The notes under the pieces were generated by a model. That model was not told the origin of the DNA. It made no database searches and was given only the letters and a program-made list of their open reading frames with translations. From positions 1,116,001 to 1,180,000 of the forward strand of contig NC_017243.1 of assembly GCF_000223215.1 (NCBI RefSeq): a stretch of DNA of 64,000 nt. Reading direction: 5' to 3'. Within the stretch, counting starts at the first letter, position 1. Every line of letters starts with the position of its first letter. The DNA is from Brachyspira intermedia PWS/A (lineage in GTDB: Bacteria; Spirochaetota; Brachyspiria; Brachyspirales; Brachyspiraceae). Below, in pieces: positions 1-8,950 of the stretch. The translations under genes and the position numbers were made by a program.

Positions 1-314
1 TTTTTCAAGATAATAATCCTTAATTTATTAATTATATATCTATTATAGTAGATATTTTTATTCAAATCAATACTAAAAAGAAAATACTTCTTTACAAATA
101 TGTAAATTAAATATTTAAATTATTAAAAGAAGTATTTTTGTATAAGCACTATATTGATTTATTAATAATATAATATATCATTAAGCAATTATAATTATTT
201 TAGGGTTTGTATATGCAGTGATATTTTCTTTTGTATAATTTAAAACAGTATTCTAATTTTCATTCTAAGTATTTATTTTATTACATTTATTTATATTTAT
301 TATAGAGGACTTCA
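1..314. other. Intergenic region at left edge
   Basis: No gene is visible in this AT-rich stretch. It holds one strong inverted repeat (81-138, listed separately). The rest is low-complexity A/T sequence in which chance promoter matches are too common to call. The upstream gene lies outside the window. Confidence 0.6.
81..138. terminator. Long-arm inverted repeat, probable bidirectional terminator
   Basis: A perfect 13-base inverted repeat, AAAATACTTCTTT at 81-93 and its complement at 126-138, flanks an A/T-rich loop of 32 bases that contains a smaller palindrome (TTAAATATTTAA). The right arm runs into a short T run. It could end transcription of a gene to the left of the window; the long loop makes it less typical than the other terminators here. 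Confidence 0.5.
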
Positions 315-1172
315 ATGTTAAATATTTTATTAGTTATAATAGGCTCTATTGCTTATGGATTTCTTCCTATTTTTGTTAAGAATATTATTGCTTATAATTA
401 TTCTTCACTTTCAATAGTTTTTTATAGATATTTTCTTACAGCAATTTTTTTGTTTATAATCATTATTGTTTCAAAGAAAAGTTTTAAAATAACAAAAAGA
501 CAATTTATAGAATTATTAATATTTAGTATAATAGGGCTTGGACTTACATTCTTTTTCTTATCACAATCTTTATTATATATATCTGCAGGATTAAGTAATA
601 TGATACATTTCGGATATCCTGTTATAGTTTTGCTTGTAATGATATTTATGTTTAAAGAAAAAGCTAATATATTAAAAGTTCTTTCTATAGTATTTGCTAT
701 TGTAGGAATAGTAATGCTTACTCAAGTTGTAGAGGTTGAATCCTTTTTGGGAGTAGTGTATGCATTAATAACTACAATTACTTACGGCTCTTATATAATA
801 GCTAATAAGAAATGCAGTTTTGCTGAAGTTGATACTATGGTCTCGCTTTTTTATATGTCTTTATTTGTTTCTATTACTTTTTTTATAGTTGGAATGTTTA
901 CAGGTTCTTTACAGCTTCTTAATAATTTATATGTATTTGGAAATTTTGCTATAATATCTTTAGTATGTACAATATTTTCTCTTGGTCTTTTGCTTTATGG
1001 AGTAAAAAGATTGGGTTCTTCTTTGGCATCTATACTTAATATGTTTGAACCGGCTACTACAGTTGTTGCATCTATTTTTATATATAAAGAAGAGCTTACT
1101 ATTAATATTATTATAGGTTCTATTTTAATAATACTTTCTACTATAAGTATGGTGATAGGCAGTAAAAAATAA
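315..1172 (+). CDS. EamA/DMT-family membrane transporter
   Basis: A 285-residue protein made almost entirely of hydrophobic helices, about ten, in two similar halves. This is the architecture of the drug/metabolite transporter (EamA, RhaT-like) family. The second half contains the usual pattern of a short helix after a loop with MFEPATTVV, typical of EamA C-terminal domains. It sits in the inner membrane and probably exports or imports a small metabolite; the substrate cannot be read from sequence. ATG start preceded by a GAGGA ribosome site at about 305. It stands alone, with feoAB starting 146 bases downstream under its own promoter. Confidence 0.85.
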   Translation: MLNILLVIIGSIAYGFLPIFVKNIIAYNYSSLSIVFYRYFLTAIFLFIIIIVSKKSFKITKRQFIELLIFSIIGLGLTFFFLSQSLLYISAGLSNMIHFGYPVIVLLVMIFMFKEKANILKVLSIVFAIVGIVMLTQVVEVESFLGVVYALITTITYGSYIIANKKCSFAEVDTMVSLFYMSLFVSITFFIVGMFTGSLQLLNNLYVFGNFAIISLVCTIFSLGLLLYGVKRLGSSLASILNMFEPATTVVASIFIYKEELTINIIIGSILIILSTISMVIGSKK

Positions 1173-1227
1173 TTCTTATTTTATTGATTTTTTGTGTAAT
1201 AAAATAACAAAAATGTATTTTAGTATA

Positions 1228-1255
1228 TTGACAATTTTATTTTAAATGTTAGAAT
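1228..1255 (+). promoter_or_regulatory. Promoter of feoAB
   Basis: TTGACA at 1228-1233 and TAGAAT at 1250-1255, separated by 16 bases, upstream of feoAB. The predicted start of transcription falls near 1262. Confidence 0.6.
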
Positions 1256-1261
1256 ATACAA

Positions 1262-1276
1262 ACACTTTGTAAGTGT
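1262..1276. promoter_or_regulatory. Small inverted repeat at the feoAB transcription start
   Basis: ACACTT-TGT-AAGTGT, a 6-base inverted repeat with a 3-base spacer, begins just after the -10 box of the feoAB promoter. The position suits a repressor operator for iron-responsive control, but it does not resemble a classical Fur box and no regulator can be named. Confidence 0.3.
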
Positions 1277-1318
1277 CTATTAATTTCTGTTGTAAAATTA
1301 TAAAGGAGATAATTATTT

Positions 1319-3808
1319 ATGAAACTAACAGAATTAGATATTGAAGAAGGTTTTGTTGTTGATAAAGTAGCCACCGATGGTGAGATTAGACAAAGAATTA
1401 TAGAAATGGGATTTACTCCTGGAGCTAAAGGCTGGGTTGTTAGAAAAGCACCTTTAGGAGATCCTATACAAGTTCATATTATGGACTATGAAATTTCTCT
1501 TAGAAAATCGGAGGCTAATGGGATAGAAGTTGCTAAATCAAATGTGGAAATAAAGAAGGAGAGAGTATTAAAGCATATAGAGCATAAAGAAGTAAAAGAT
1601 GAAGATGATACTTTAATAGAAAGTAAATCTGATATAGCAAAGAAAATAAAAGTTCCGTCAAATAATACTAAATTTAAAATAGCTTTGGCTGGAAACCCTA
1701 ACTCAGGAAAAACAACTATATTCAATGCTTTAACAGGTGCTAATTATAAAGTTGCTAATTATCCGGGTGTAACAGTAGAAAAAAGACAGGCTAATATGCT
1801 TTATAATGGTTATACTTATGATTTAATAGATTTACCCGGTGTTTATAGTTTAAGTGCATATTCTCAAGATGAGGTAGTGGCATGCGATGTGCTTCTTAAT
1901 GAGAAACCTGATTTTATAATAAATGTTATAGACTCTACAAATTTAGAAAGAAATCTTTATCTCACATTACAGCTTGTAGAATTAGGTATTCCTATTGTAT
2001 GCGTACTTAATATGTATGAGCATGCTGAAAAGAATGGTATTAAAATAGATGAAAAGAATTTGAGTGAGCTTTTCAAATTCCCAGTGATGAAAGTTCATGG
2101 AAATAAATATGAAAGTGTTGTTAGAATATTAGATGAAATAGAAAAGATGCATACTTCAGGAAATAAGCTTCATAGAGATTCTGCTATAAGATATGGAGAG
2201 GAAGTAGAAAACTCTATTAAGAATATTGTAGATACTATGCATGGCGATATAAGCGAGATTCATAAGAGATGGCTTGCTATTAAAACTTTAGAAAAAGATG
2301 AAAGAGCTATTCACTCTATAAGAAGAGAATGCAATAATGGCGGCGAAGTAATAGAAGTATTAAATAAAGAAATAATTAAATTAGAAACTTCTATGAATGC
2401 AAAAACAGACTCTATAATGGCCGATAAAAGATATTCATATATAAGAGGAGCTTTACAGGAGGCTGTTCATAAAGATAATATACAGGCATTCAATTTTACA
2501 GAGGCTGCTGATGTAATATTCTTAAATAAATGGCTTGGTCTTCCAATATTCTTGGTAGTATTATGGCTGATATTTAAAGTAACATTTACTGTAGGAGCTT
2601 ATCCTCAGGGTTGGCTTGAAGCTGGAATAGGGGCATTATCTAGTTTTGTAGGAAGTTTGCTTCCTGAAGGCAGTTTGATACAGTCTGTTGTTGTTGATGG
2701 TGTTATAGGAGGTGTTGGTGCTGTATTATCATTCCTTCCATTAGTATTGATACTGTTCACAGGAATTTCATTCTTAGAAGACTGCGGTTACATGGCTAGA
2801 GCTGCTTTTTTAATGGATAAGATAATGCATAAATTAGGTTTACACGGTCAGTCATTTATACCTCTTTTCTTAGGTTTTGGTTGTACAATTCCTGCAGTTA
2901 TGGCTGCTAGAACATTGAGAAGTAAGAAGGATAGGGTAGTAACTATATTGATTACAACATTTATGAGCTGCGGTGCTAGACTTCCTGTTTATATATTGTT
3001 TATAGGTGCTTTTTTTGCTCCTAAAATGGCTGCTTCTGTAATGTTTAGTATATATATGATTGGTGTATTGATGGCATTTATAATGGCATTCATATTTAGA
3101 AAAGCATTCTTCAAAGGTGAGGAAACTCCTTTTGTTATGGAACTTCCTCCATATAGAATACCAAGAGCTAAGGCTGTATTAAGACATATGTTTGACAGAG
3201 GCTGGATGTATATTAAGAAAGCTGGTACTTATGTATTTGCTGCTTCAGTTATAATATGGGCTTTAATGACATTCCCTCAATATAAGCCTACTGATGAAGA
3301 TAATGCAAGACTTATGCAGGAAGCTAAATCATTGGCTGTTAGTCAAGGATTAGATGCTAATGATGAAGAAGTTATAACTGCTGAATATGATAGATTAGTT
3401 GCTTCTGAAGGTTTAAAAAATAGTTATGCTGGTAAAATAGGTACATTTATAGAACCAGTATTAAAGCCTTTAGGTTTCGATTGGAGAATAGGTATTGGTC
3501 TTGTTGCTGGAGGTGCTGCTAAAGAGGTATTAGTTTCTACTATAGCACAGATTAAGTCTATAGAAGACGGAGATGAAACAGTTCTCACAGAATCATTACA
3601 GAATGACCCTGTATTTAATCCTGTAGTGGCATATACATTACTTCTTTTTGTACTGCTTTATTTCCCTTGTTTTGCCTCTGTTGGTGTTATAGGTGCCGAG
3701 ATAGGTAATAAATGGATACCTTTCTTAATGATTTATACCTTAACAGTTGCTTGGGTAGTAAGTTTTGCTTTCTATCAAATTGCTGGAAGGATAGCAGGTA
3801 TTATATAG
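1319..3808 (+). CDS. feoB: Ferrous iron transporter, FeoA-FeoB fusion
   Basis: This 829-residue protein imports Fe2+ across the inner membrane. Residues 1-75 form a FeoA (SH3-like) domain, followed by a charged linker, then the FeoB G domain and a C-terminal membrane domain starting near residue 400. Visible motifs: P-loop GNPNSGKTT at 125, the NYPGVT switch, DLPG at 171, and the two gate motifs SCGARLPVY and FPCFASVG in the membrane part. The guanine-recognition motif reads NMYE (231-234) instead of NxxD, and no SAK-like G5 motif is obvious. Fusion of FeoA to FeoB occurs in some other bacteria and ensures equal dosage. AAGGAG lies about ten bases before the ATG. A strong terminator follows. 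Confidence 0.97.
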   Translation: MKLTELDIEEGFVVDKVATDGEIRQRIIEMGFTPGAKGWVVRKAPLGDPIQVHIMDYEISLRKSEANGIEVAKSNVEIKKERVLKHIEHKEVKDEDDTLIESKSDIAKKIKVPSNNTKFKIALAGNPNSGKTTIFNALTGANYKVANYPGVTVEKRQANMLYNGYTYDLIDLPGVYSLSAYSQDEVVACDVLLNEKPDFIINVIDSTNLERNLYLTLQLVELGIPIVCVLNMYEHAEKNGIKIDEKNLSELFKFPVMKVHGNKYESVVRILDEIEKMHTSGNKLHRDSAIRYGEEVENSIKNIVDTMHGDISEIHKRWLAIKTLEKDERAIHSIRRECNNGGEVIEVLNKEIIKLETSMNAKTDSIMADKRYSYIRGALQEAVHKDNIQAFNFTEAADVIFLNKWLGLPIFLVVLWLIFKVTFTVGAYPQGWLEAGIGALSSFVGSLLPEGSLIQSVVVDGVIGGVGAVLSFLPLVLILFTGISFLEDCGYMARAAFLMDKIMHKLGLHGQSFIPLFLGFGCTIPAVMAARTLRSKKDRVVTILITTFMSCGARLPVYILFIGAFFAPKMAASVMFSIYMIGVLMAFIMAFIFRKAFFKGEETPFVMELPPYRIPRAKAVLRHMFDRGWMYIKKAGTYVFAASVIIWALMTFPQYKPTDEDNARLMQEAKSLAVSQGLDANDEEVITAEYDRLVASEGLKNSYAGKIGTFIEPVLKPLGFDWRIGIGLVAGGAAKEVLVSTIAQIKSIEDGDETVLTESLQNDPVFNPVVAYTLLLFVLLYFPCFASVGVIGAEIGNKWIPFLMIYTLTVAWVVSFAFYQIAGRIAGII

Positions 3809-3847
3809 TTTTGATCCATAGGATAGTTTTTTAATATAGTGTTTAGT

Positions 3848-3887
3848 CCAAGGCTTTGCTTAGGCAAGGTCTTGGGCGTTTTTTTAT
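3848..3887 (+). terminator. Rho-independent terminator of feoAB
   Basis: A 12-base-pair stem (3848-3859 with 3864-3875, two G-U pairs) with a TTAG loop, followed by a run of seven T. Confidence 0.9.
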
Positions 3888-3982
3888 ATTGTTAATTAGT
3901 AGAATAATCAATAAAAATATTGTTTACTTAATCTATTTTATTAGTATAATTATTAAGTAAAATTATTTTGAGAATTTATTTT

Positions 3983-5491
3983 ATGAGAAATACTTTATTT
4001 ATTATTTTATTATTAATATTTAATTTAATATTTTTAAATACTTGCGGAAGTTATTTCAGTCCAAGGTATTATTATCAGCAAATGGGAAAGGCTGACAGCG
4101 GAGATGATAATACAGAAGAACCTGATATTGGCGGAGAGGATATTTTAAAACCTGAAGAAGATCCATTTTATAATTATAATGGAGAAAGACCTTGGAATGA
4201 GCCTAATTATAATGGATTTACTCTTGATCTTGATAATGAATATGTAATTGCAGCTTCTTTCGGATTAAAAAATGAACCTACATATATGCTTATAAAAGAT
4301 GATACTTGGAAATTGAAAGACCCTTTAAGAAATGAATATTATTATGATGGTACTAATACCAAAGCTGCTGGATTCAATGTAAGTAAAGTAAAATACTATA
4401 TGTATAAAAATATGAATCCTACTTTCAGTTCTACAAGTGCATACAATAAAAGCGAAAGATTACAAAGATTTTGGTTTTATAGATTTACAGGAAGTGCAGG
4501 ACTTGATACTGATAATTATTTAATAGCAATAGATAGTTATTCAAAATTAGTATTTGCTTTTGCTATACCTGTAAAATGGAAAACTATTGTAGGAATACCT
4601 GCCCCTGTTGAATGGGGATCTGTTGAATTGGGCTGGGAAGCTAGCGCTGACAGTGCTACTTTAAATGAACAGGTAAAATTTGCTGTTGATGGATTTACTT
4701 ATTTTTATGAGTATGATCCTGTTGGTATAGTTCATTCTGATGGTACTATAGAGATATATCCTTGGTGTACTTTATCTATAGCAAATGATAATAGTTATGC
4801 ACCTAGAGTAGAAGGCGGAAAAGTAGATTTAACTAGAAAGATTGCTACTTATGGAACACCCGGACGTTCTCCTTATATGCCTATAAAAATTGTTGAGAAA
4901 AATAAAATGGCTTTACAGGTTCAGAATTTAGAAATAGAAAATATTAGTGCTAAAACTCTTAATACTAAATTTGGAGGTAAAACTGAATATTATGATTATG
5001 CAGGTTTTAGCTATGATATTAGATTGGCAGGAAGTTTAAATACTGAAGAACCTGTATTTAATACTATATCTTCAAAAGAAAAACCTAGTTTATTCTTTGA
5101 TTCTTTAACAACTGTAAATATTGGCGAGAGAAAAAGTATTCTTTCTACAGTTTATACTGCAGATATTCAGTATGAAGATAAAGATGAAGTTTATTTTTCT
5201 TTAGATGCTTCTATAACAATGTATGATAAAACTTATAAAATACCTCAGATTGTTAATGACACTATTTTAATAGAACATCAAAAACCTATGATAAAGTTTA
5301 AATATGATAAAACTCAAGATATGTTTGTATTTGATTCTTCTATAGGAGATACTGCAAATATTTCTTATGATAAAAGTTTTACTCTTAAAAAGGGTGAAAT
5401 TAAAGAATTTGTAATCACAATAAAAAATGCTGCTATAGGGGCAGATGAAACTTCTGGAGAAATAAAATTAATATATACATTATACTATTGA
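3983..5491 (+). CDS. Hypothetical lipoprotein
   Basis: About 502 residues from the ATG at 3983. A TTG fifteen bases upstream is in frame but adds nothing to the signal peptide. The N-terminus is a hydrophobic segment ending in LNTC, a plausible lipobox, so the mature protein should be lipid-anchored outside the inner membrane. It is followed by an acidic, low-complexity linker and then a long beta-rich region with many aromatic residues. I do not recognise a named family. It stands alone between feoAB and radC. Confidence 0.7.
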   Translation: MRNTLFIILLLIFNLIFLNTCGSYFSPRYYYQQMGKADSGDDNTEEPDIGGEDILKPEEDPFYNYNGERPWNEPNYNGFTLDLDNEYVIAASFGLKNEPTYMLIKDDTWKLKDPLRNEYYYDGTNTKAAGFNVSKVKYYMYKNMNPTFSSTSAYNKSERLQRFWFYRFTGSAGLDTDNYLIAIDSYSKLVFAFAIPVKWKTIVGIPAPVEWGSVELGWEASADSATLNEQVKFAVDGFTYFYEYDPVGIVHSDGTIEIYPWCTLSIANDNSYAPRVEGGKVDLTRKIATYGTPGRSPYMPIKIVEKNKMALQVQNLEIENISAKTLNTKFGGKTEYYDYAGFSYDIRLAGSLNTEEPVFNTISSKEKPSLFFDSLTTVNIGERKSILSTVYTADIQYEDKDEVYFSLDASITMYDKTYKIPQIVNDTILIEHQKPMIKFKYDKTQDMFVFDSSIGDTANISYDKSFTLKKGEIKEFVITIKNAAIGADETSGEIKLIYTLYY

Positions 5492-5639
5492 ATTGTATAA
5501 TTTTTTTATAATAATGAATTTTTTTTAAAAAAGTTATAAAAGTTAAATATATACTGTTTATTTTCTTTAATAAATGGCTTATTTTTAAAAAAGAATTTGT
5601 TTAACTAAGGCTATACTATAATTTATTAAGGAAATGCGT

Positions 5640-6341
5640 ATGTATAATGATTTTTATAATGATAATATAAAATTTAGTAATGCCTTAGAAAGCAGCAATG
5701 CAGATATAGCAAATGAAAAGCAAATATTAGCTTCAATTATCTCTAATGGCATATCATTAGAGAAAGCAAATACTATAGTAGAAAAACTTTATTATAATTT
5801 TTATAATCTGCATAATATAGTTAATGCCTCAGAAGAAGAACTGTCAAAGGTTAAGGGGCTTAATTCAAAAAAGATTAATCTTATAAAGAGTATCCCTTCT
5901 ATTTTGGAGTATTATTTACTTAGCAGTTTGAAAGTAGCTTCCCCTCATATAAAGAAAAAAGATTTAATTAATTATCTTATTATAAAATTAGGAAAATTAA
6001 AATTTGAAACTTTTTCTATTATTTGTTTAGATGTAAATAAAAGATTTATATCTATGGAGCATATATTCAGAGGCACAATAGATTCTGCTACTATATATCC
6101 AAGAGATTTAGTAGAAAAGTCATTATCACTAGGAGCAAGTTATGTTATAATATCTCATAATCACCCATCGGGTATATCCAAACCGTCAAAAGAGGATATT
6201 GAAATTACAAAGGTTTTATATAAAGCATTTTTAATGGTAGAAATAAAAATGATAGATCATATTATAGTTGCCGGTAATTCTTTTTATAGTTTTAGGGAAG
6301 ATGGTATGTTTGACAAATACAAACATAATGCGGAGGTTTGA
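5640..6341 (+). CDS. radC: RadC-family JAB/MPN-domain protein
   Basis: About 233 residues. The N-terminal part contains a helix-hairpin-helix-like stretch (VKGLNSKKINLIKS), and the C-terminal part is a JAB1/MPN-type metalloprotease fold with the zinc motif HNHPSG and a downstream aspartate (SKEDIE). RadC proteins are widespread; their role in repair is uncertain. I chose the ATG at 5640 over the in-frame ATG at 5634 because AAGGA (5628-5632) is seven bases from the former and only one base from the latter. The stop overlaps the ribosome-site region of the next gene, so the two are probably co-transcribed. Confidence 0.9.
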   Translation: MYNDFYNDNIKFSNALESSNADIANEKQILASIISNGISLEKANTIVEKLYYNFYNLHNIVNASEEELSKVKGLNSKKINLIKSIPSILEYYLLSSLKVASPHIKKKDLINYLIIKLGKLKFETFSIICLDVNKRFISMEHIFRGTIDSATIYPRDLVEKSLSLGASYVIISHNHPSGISKPSKEDIEITKVLYKAFLMVEIKMIDHIIVAGNSFYSFREDGMFDKYKHNAEV

Positions 6342-6343
6342 GT

Positions 6344-6763
6344 ATGCTTACTACTAATTTAAAGAAACCTTTTTATAATAATATACTTAGTGATAATAAA
6401 GAAGAAGATAATACTAATAAAGATAGATTGAGAGAAGATGATGAGCTTATATCTTCTGTTGGTAAAAATATAAGAGCTATAAGAAAATCACAGACTAAAA
6501 CAATATCAGAAATAGCAGAAATGTCCGGGATATCTGCTAAATATCTTCAAAGTGTTGAGGTAGGTAAAAGAAACATATCCATAATAAATTTAAATAAAAT
6601 AGCCAATGCTTTGAATGTTCCTATAGCTATATTATTTAGTTATGATCATATAGAAAAAACTAAGAAACTTTTATATATAGCAAATAAACTTAAAAATTAT
6701 TCGGCTTTGCAGTTATCGAATATAGATACTATAATAAAGGATTTGAAAAATATAATAGATTGA
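6344..6763 (+). CDS. XRE-family transcriptional regulator
   Basis: About 139 residues with a helix-turn-helix of the Cro/XRE type in the middle (GKNIRAIRKSQTKTISEIAE and the recognition helix around SGISAKYLQSVE). The N-terminal 40 residues are polar and probably disordered; the C-terminal 35 are helical. The ATG at 6344 has CGGAGG seven bases upstream. It starts 3 bases after the radC stop and is likely in the same transcript. The regulated genes are unknown. Confidence 0.88.
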   Translation: MLTTNLKKPFYNNILSDNKEEDNTNKDRLREDDELISSVGKNIRAIRKSQTKTISEIAEMSGISAKYLQSVEVGKRNISIINLNKIANALNVPIAILFSYDHIEKTKKLLYIANKLKNYSALQLSNIDTIIKDLKNIID

Positions 6764-6798
6764 ATTTTTATATAACTTTATCCATCTTCTTTTAATAA

Positions 6799-6835
6799 AA
6801 TCCCTTAATTATATATTTAATATAATTAAGGGATT
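6799..6835. terminator. Bidirectional terminator between converging genes
   Basis: A perfect 16-base-pair hairpin (6799-6814 with 6820-6835) and a 5-base loop. It lies between the plus-strand regulator gene and the minus-strand lipoprotein gene that end towards each other. On the minus strand it is followed by TTTTATT. Confidence 0.85.
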
Positions 6836-6843
6836 GACTTATT

Positions 6844-8817
6844 TTATTGTATATTCAAAATTTTAAGCATTTCAGCTTCTATTGTTTTAATATCGCCTTT
6901 TGCTTCCTGAATAGTTTTGATTTCTGCTCTTCTTTGCTCCAATAATTCTTCCTGACCTTGTTTATCCAAAGTAGCTTTTTTAGCAAAATATGCATCGCTT
7001 ATAAGTTTATCAGCCATTCTCAAAGTTCTGTCTGATACTATTGCTTTGTCTGATGCATTTTCTGCTTTAGACATATCAAAACTTGCATCAGTTTTTAAAG
7101 CCCCTTCAGGTACTCCATCAAGTATACTTCCTTTCCATTCCAATTTAGGCTGATAACTATATGTAATATAATCAAAATAATCTGTATTCTTTATTTCATT
7201 ATTATCAATGAATATATCAAGTGCTTTATTATAAGATTTATCTAATAAAAACATTTTATTTTTACCGTCTTCAGTATATATTTTTTGAATACGTTCTAAA
7301 TTTTGAAAATCCTTATTATTAATAAGCTGTCCTATTTCTGAATCAAAATCTACTTCCAAATTCTCTTTCAAAAGTAAAGTAAAATTCACTGTACCGCCTC
7401 TTCCTCCGCCATAATCATAATCCCCTGAAAGCATTAATTCTTCTTTACCGTCATTATTTATGTCGCATAAGAAGAAAGATGGAAAATATATACGCCAACC
7501 CATTGTTTCATCTATATACTCCAAATATTTTTTTTCATCAAATTTACCGAAACTTATAAATTTAGAGCCTTTAGTATAATCTTTCAAATCATTTGTAGAA
7601 ATTGAATTAATTTCAGCAGATTCTACTTTATCTATATCTCCAAGTCTGAAATTATAAGTTTTTACTTCTTCAAATGAAGCATATATATGATCATTCATAA
7701 ACTCAGGATTATAATAATGTATATTTACTGGTCCGTTCCTAGTACTTTCAATTAAGAATGTATTTTTCTTAAACTGAAGAAAACTAAGTCTATTCCATCC
7801 ATTATAATACTCCAGCAAATCAATTCTATAATAATTTCTAAAATACTCCGCATCATCAAAATATAATTTATCATTGCTGAGTCTGTTTCTAACATATGTT
7901 TTTAAATATTTATTTATTATATTTGTATTAACTATTTCTGGTACTATATTTACTAAAGCTATATGAGCTGTACCTCCAAATTCAATTGAACTTAAAGAAT
8001 AATTATTTTCATTAAATAAATCTATATATCCATTATTTTTTGCAATATATCTAGAGAAACCATTGTTATAAGCATCAGCAACTAATTTTTCCGCCCTTAA
8101 AGAATCAGGAGCTTCTATTATATAATCAACTAATTTCATTTTATTGCTGTAAGCATTATCACCATCATACTTTGCTATTATCATAGATATATTAGTTCCG
8201 CCTGCTTTTTTCCATTCTGTTAAATACTTTTTTTCTTCTTCAAAATAATAAAGCGAATCGCAAGCAAAATGAGATAAGAACAAAGCTAAATAAACATCAG
8301 CATCTTTTTTATTTAATTTTAATAATTCTTCTCTTGCCTTTTTTAATGCTAGATTCTGATCTACATATAAATGTTCATCAGCATAATAATCTGTCAAATC
8401 TTCATTATATATATCCACACTGCTGAATGTTTCACTAAATGGATAATAATTAAAATTAACATTTGATATAAACTCTATAGAATATTTTTTTCTTTCATCA
8501 TCATTTGCGAATTTCCTATTAAGAAAATCGAAATTTCTTTTTGCTTTTTCATTATTTTCTCTTAAATTTTTAAGCTCTTCATCAAATTTAGCTTTATCTA
8601 CTCTAACACCTTTATAAACATATTTCATATCAAAGAATTCTTTTTGATTATTTGTTTGTGAAGTATTGGTTTGAGTATTTTGTGCATTGTTGTTTTGTGA
8701 TTTTTGATTAGTTTGAGTATTTTGTTCTGATTGATTTGCTTTTTTGTTTCCGCCGCCGCATGAAATTACAGCAATCATTAAAATAAATGCTGCGATTATA
8801 GAAATAAATTTTTTCAT
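6844..8817 (-). CDS. Family A array lipoprotein (copy A1), LprI-like C-terminus
   Basis: 657 residues. A signal peptide ends in VISC with the lipidated cysteine at residue 20, followed by GGG and a Q/N/T-rich linker to about residue 60. The large central region is helical and then mixed. Near residue 450 is DINNDGKEEL, a D-x-N-x-D-G loop of the kind that binds calcium. The last 80 residues (578-657) have the spacing of the LprI/DUF1311 lysozyme-inhibitor-type domain (ASFDxxKA...KAIxSDxxL...D...Y...EQRR) but lack its cysteines. A near-copy is A3 (12880-14808). AGAGGG lies six bases before the ATG. It has its own promoter and terminator. Function is inferred, not known. Confidence 0.85.
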   Translation of the reverse strand: MKKFISIIAAFILMIAVISCGGGNKKANQSEQNTQTNQKSQNNNAQNTQTNTSQTNNQKEFFDMKYVYKGVRVDKAKFDEELKNLRENNEKAKRNFDFLNRKFANDDERKKYSIEFISNVNFNYYPFSETFSSVDIYNEDLTDYYADEHLYVDQNLALKKAREELLKLNKKDADVYLALFLSHFACDSLYYFEEEKKYLTEWKKAGGTNISMIIAKYDGDNAYSNKMKLVDYIIEAPDSLRAEKLVADAYNNGFSRYIAKNNGYIDLFNENNYSLSSIEFGGTAHIALVNIVPEIVNTNIINKYLKTYVRNRLSNDKLYFDDAEYFRNYYRIDLLEYYNGWNRLSFLQFKKNTFLIESTRNGPVNIHYYNPEFMNDHIYASFEEVKTYNFRLGDIDKVESAEINSISTNDLKDYTKGSKFISFGKFDEKKYLEYIDETMGWRIYFPSFFLCDINNDGKEELMLSGDYDYGGGRGGTVNFTLLLKENLEVDFDSEIGQLINNKDFQNLERIQKIYTEDGKNKMFLLDKSYNKALDIFIDNNEIKNTDYFDYITYSYQPKLEWKGSILDGVPEGALKTDASFDMSKAENASDKAIVSDRTLRMADKLISDAYFAKKATLDKQGQEELLEQRRAEIKTIQEAKGDIKTIEAEMLKILNIQ

Positions 8818-8849
8818 ATAGTACCCTCTGTATGTATTGTTGTTTTCGC

Positions 8850-8878
8850 ATTATAGATTAAAATTATTAAAATTTCAA
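8850..8878 (-). promoter_or_regulatory. Promoter of lipoprotein A1
   Basis: On the minus strand, TTGAAA (8878-8873), a 17-base spacer and TATAAT (8855-8850). The same arrangement precedes all five genes of the array. Confidence 0.8.
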
Positions 8879-8895
8879 TTATAAATATTTTTAAC

Positions 8896-8936
8896 AATAA
8901 AAAAGTGCATACATATATAATGCATGCACTTTTATT
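8896..8936 (-). terminator. Terminator after lipoprotein A2 (repeat copy 1)
   Basis: A 10-base-pair stem AAAAGTGCAT / ATGCACTTTT (8901-8910 and 8924-8933) with a T run on the minus strand. The same hairpin sequence recurs at 11015, 12826 and 14890. Confidence 0.85.
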
Positions 8937-8950
8937 GCAACTATTAAAAA

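Noticed and set aside
1176-1207. TTATTTTATT/AATAAAATAA inverted repeat as a terminator of the DMT gene
   Set aside because: The stem is all A/T with a 12-base loop and no T run; such repeats arise by chance at this composition.
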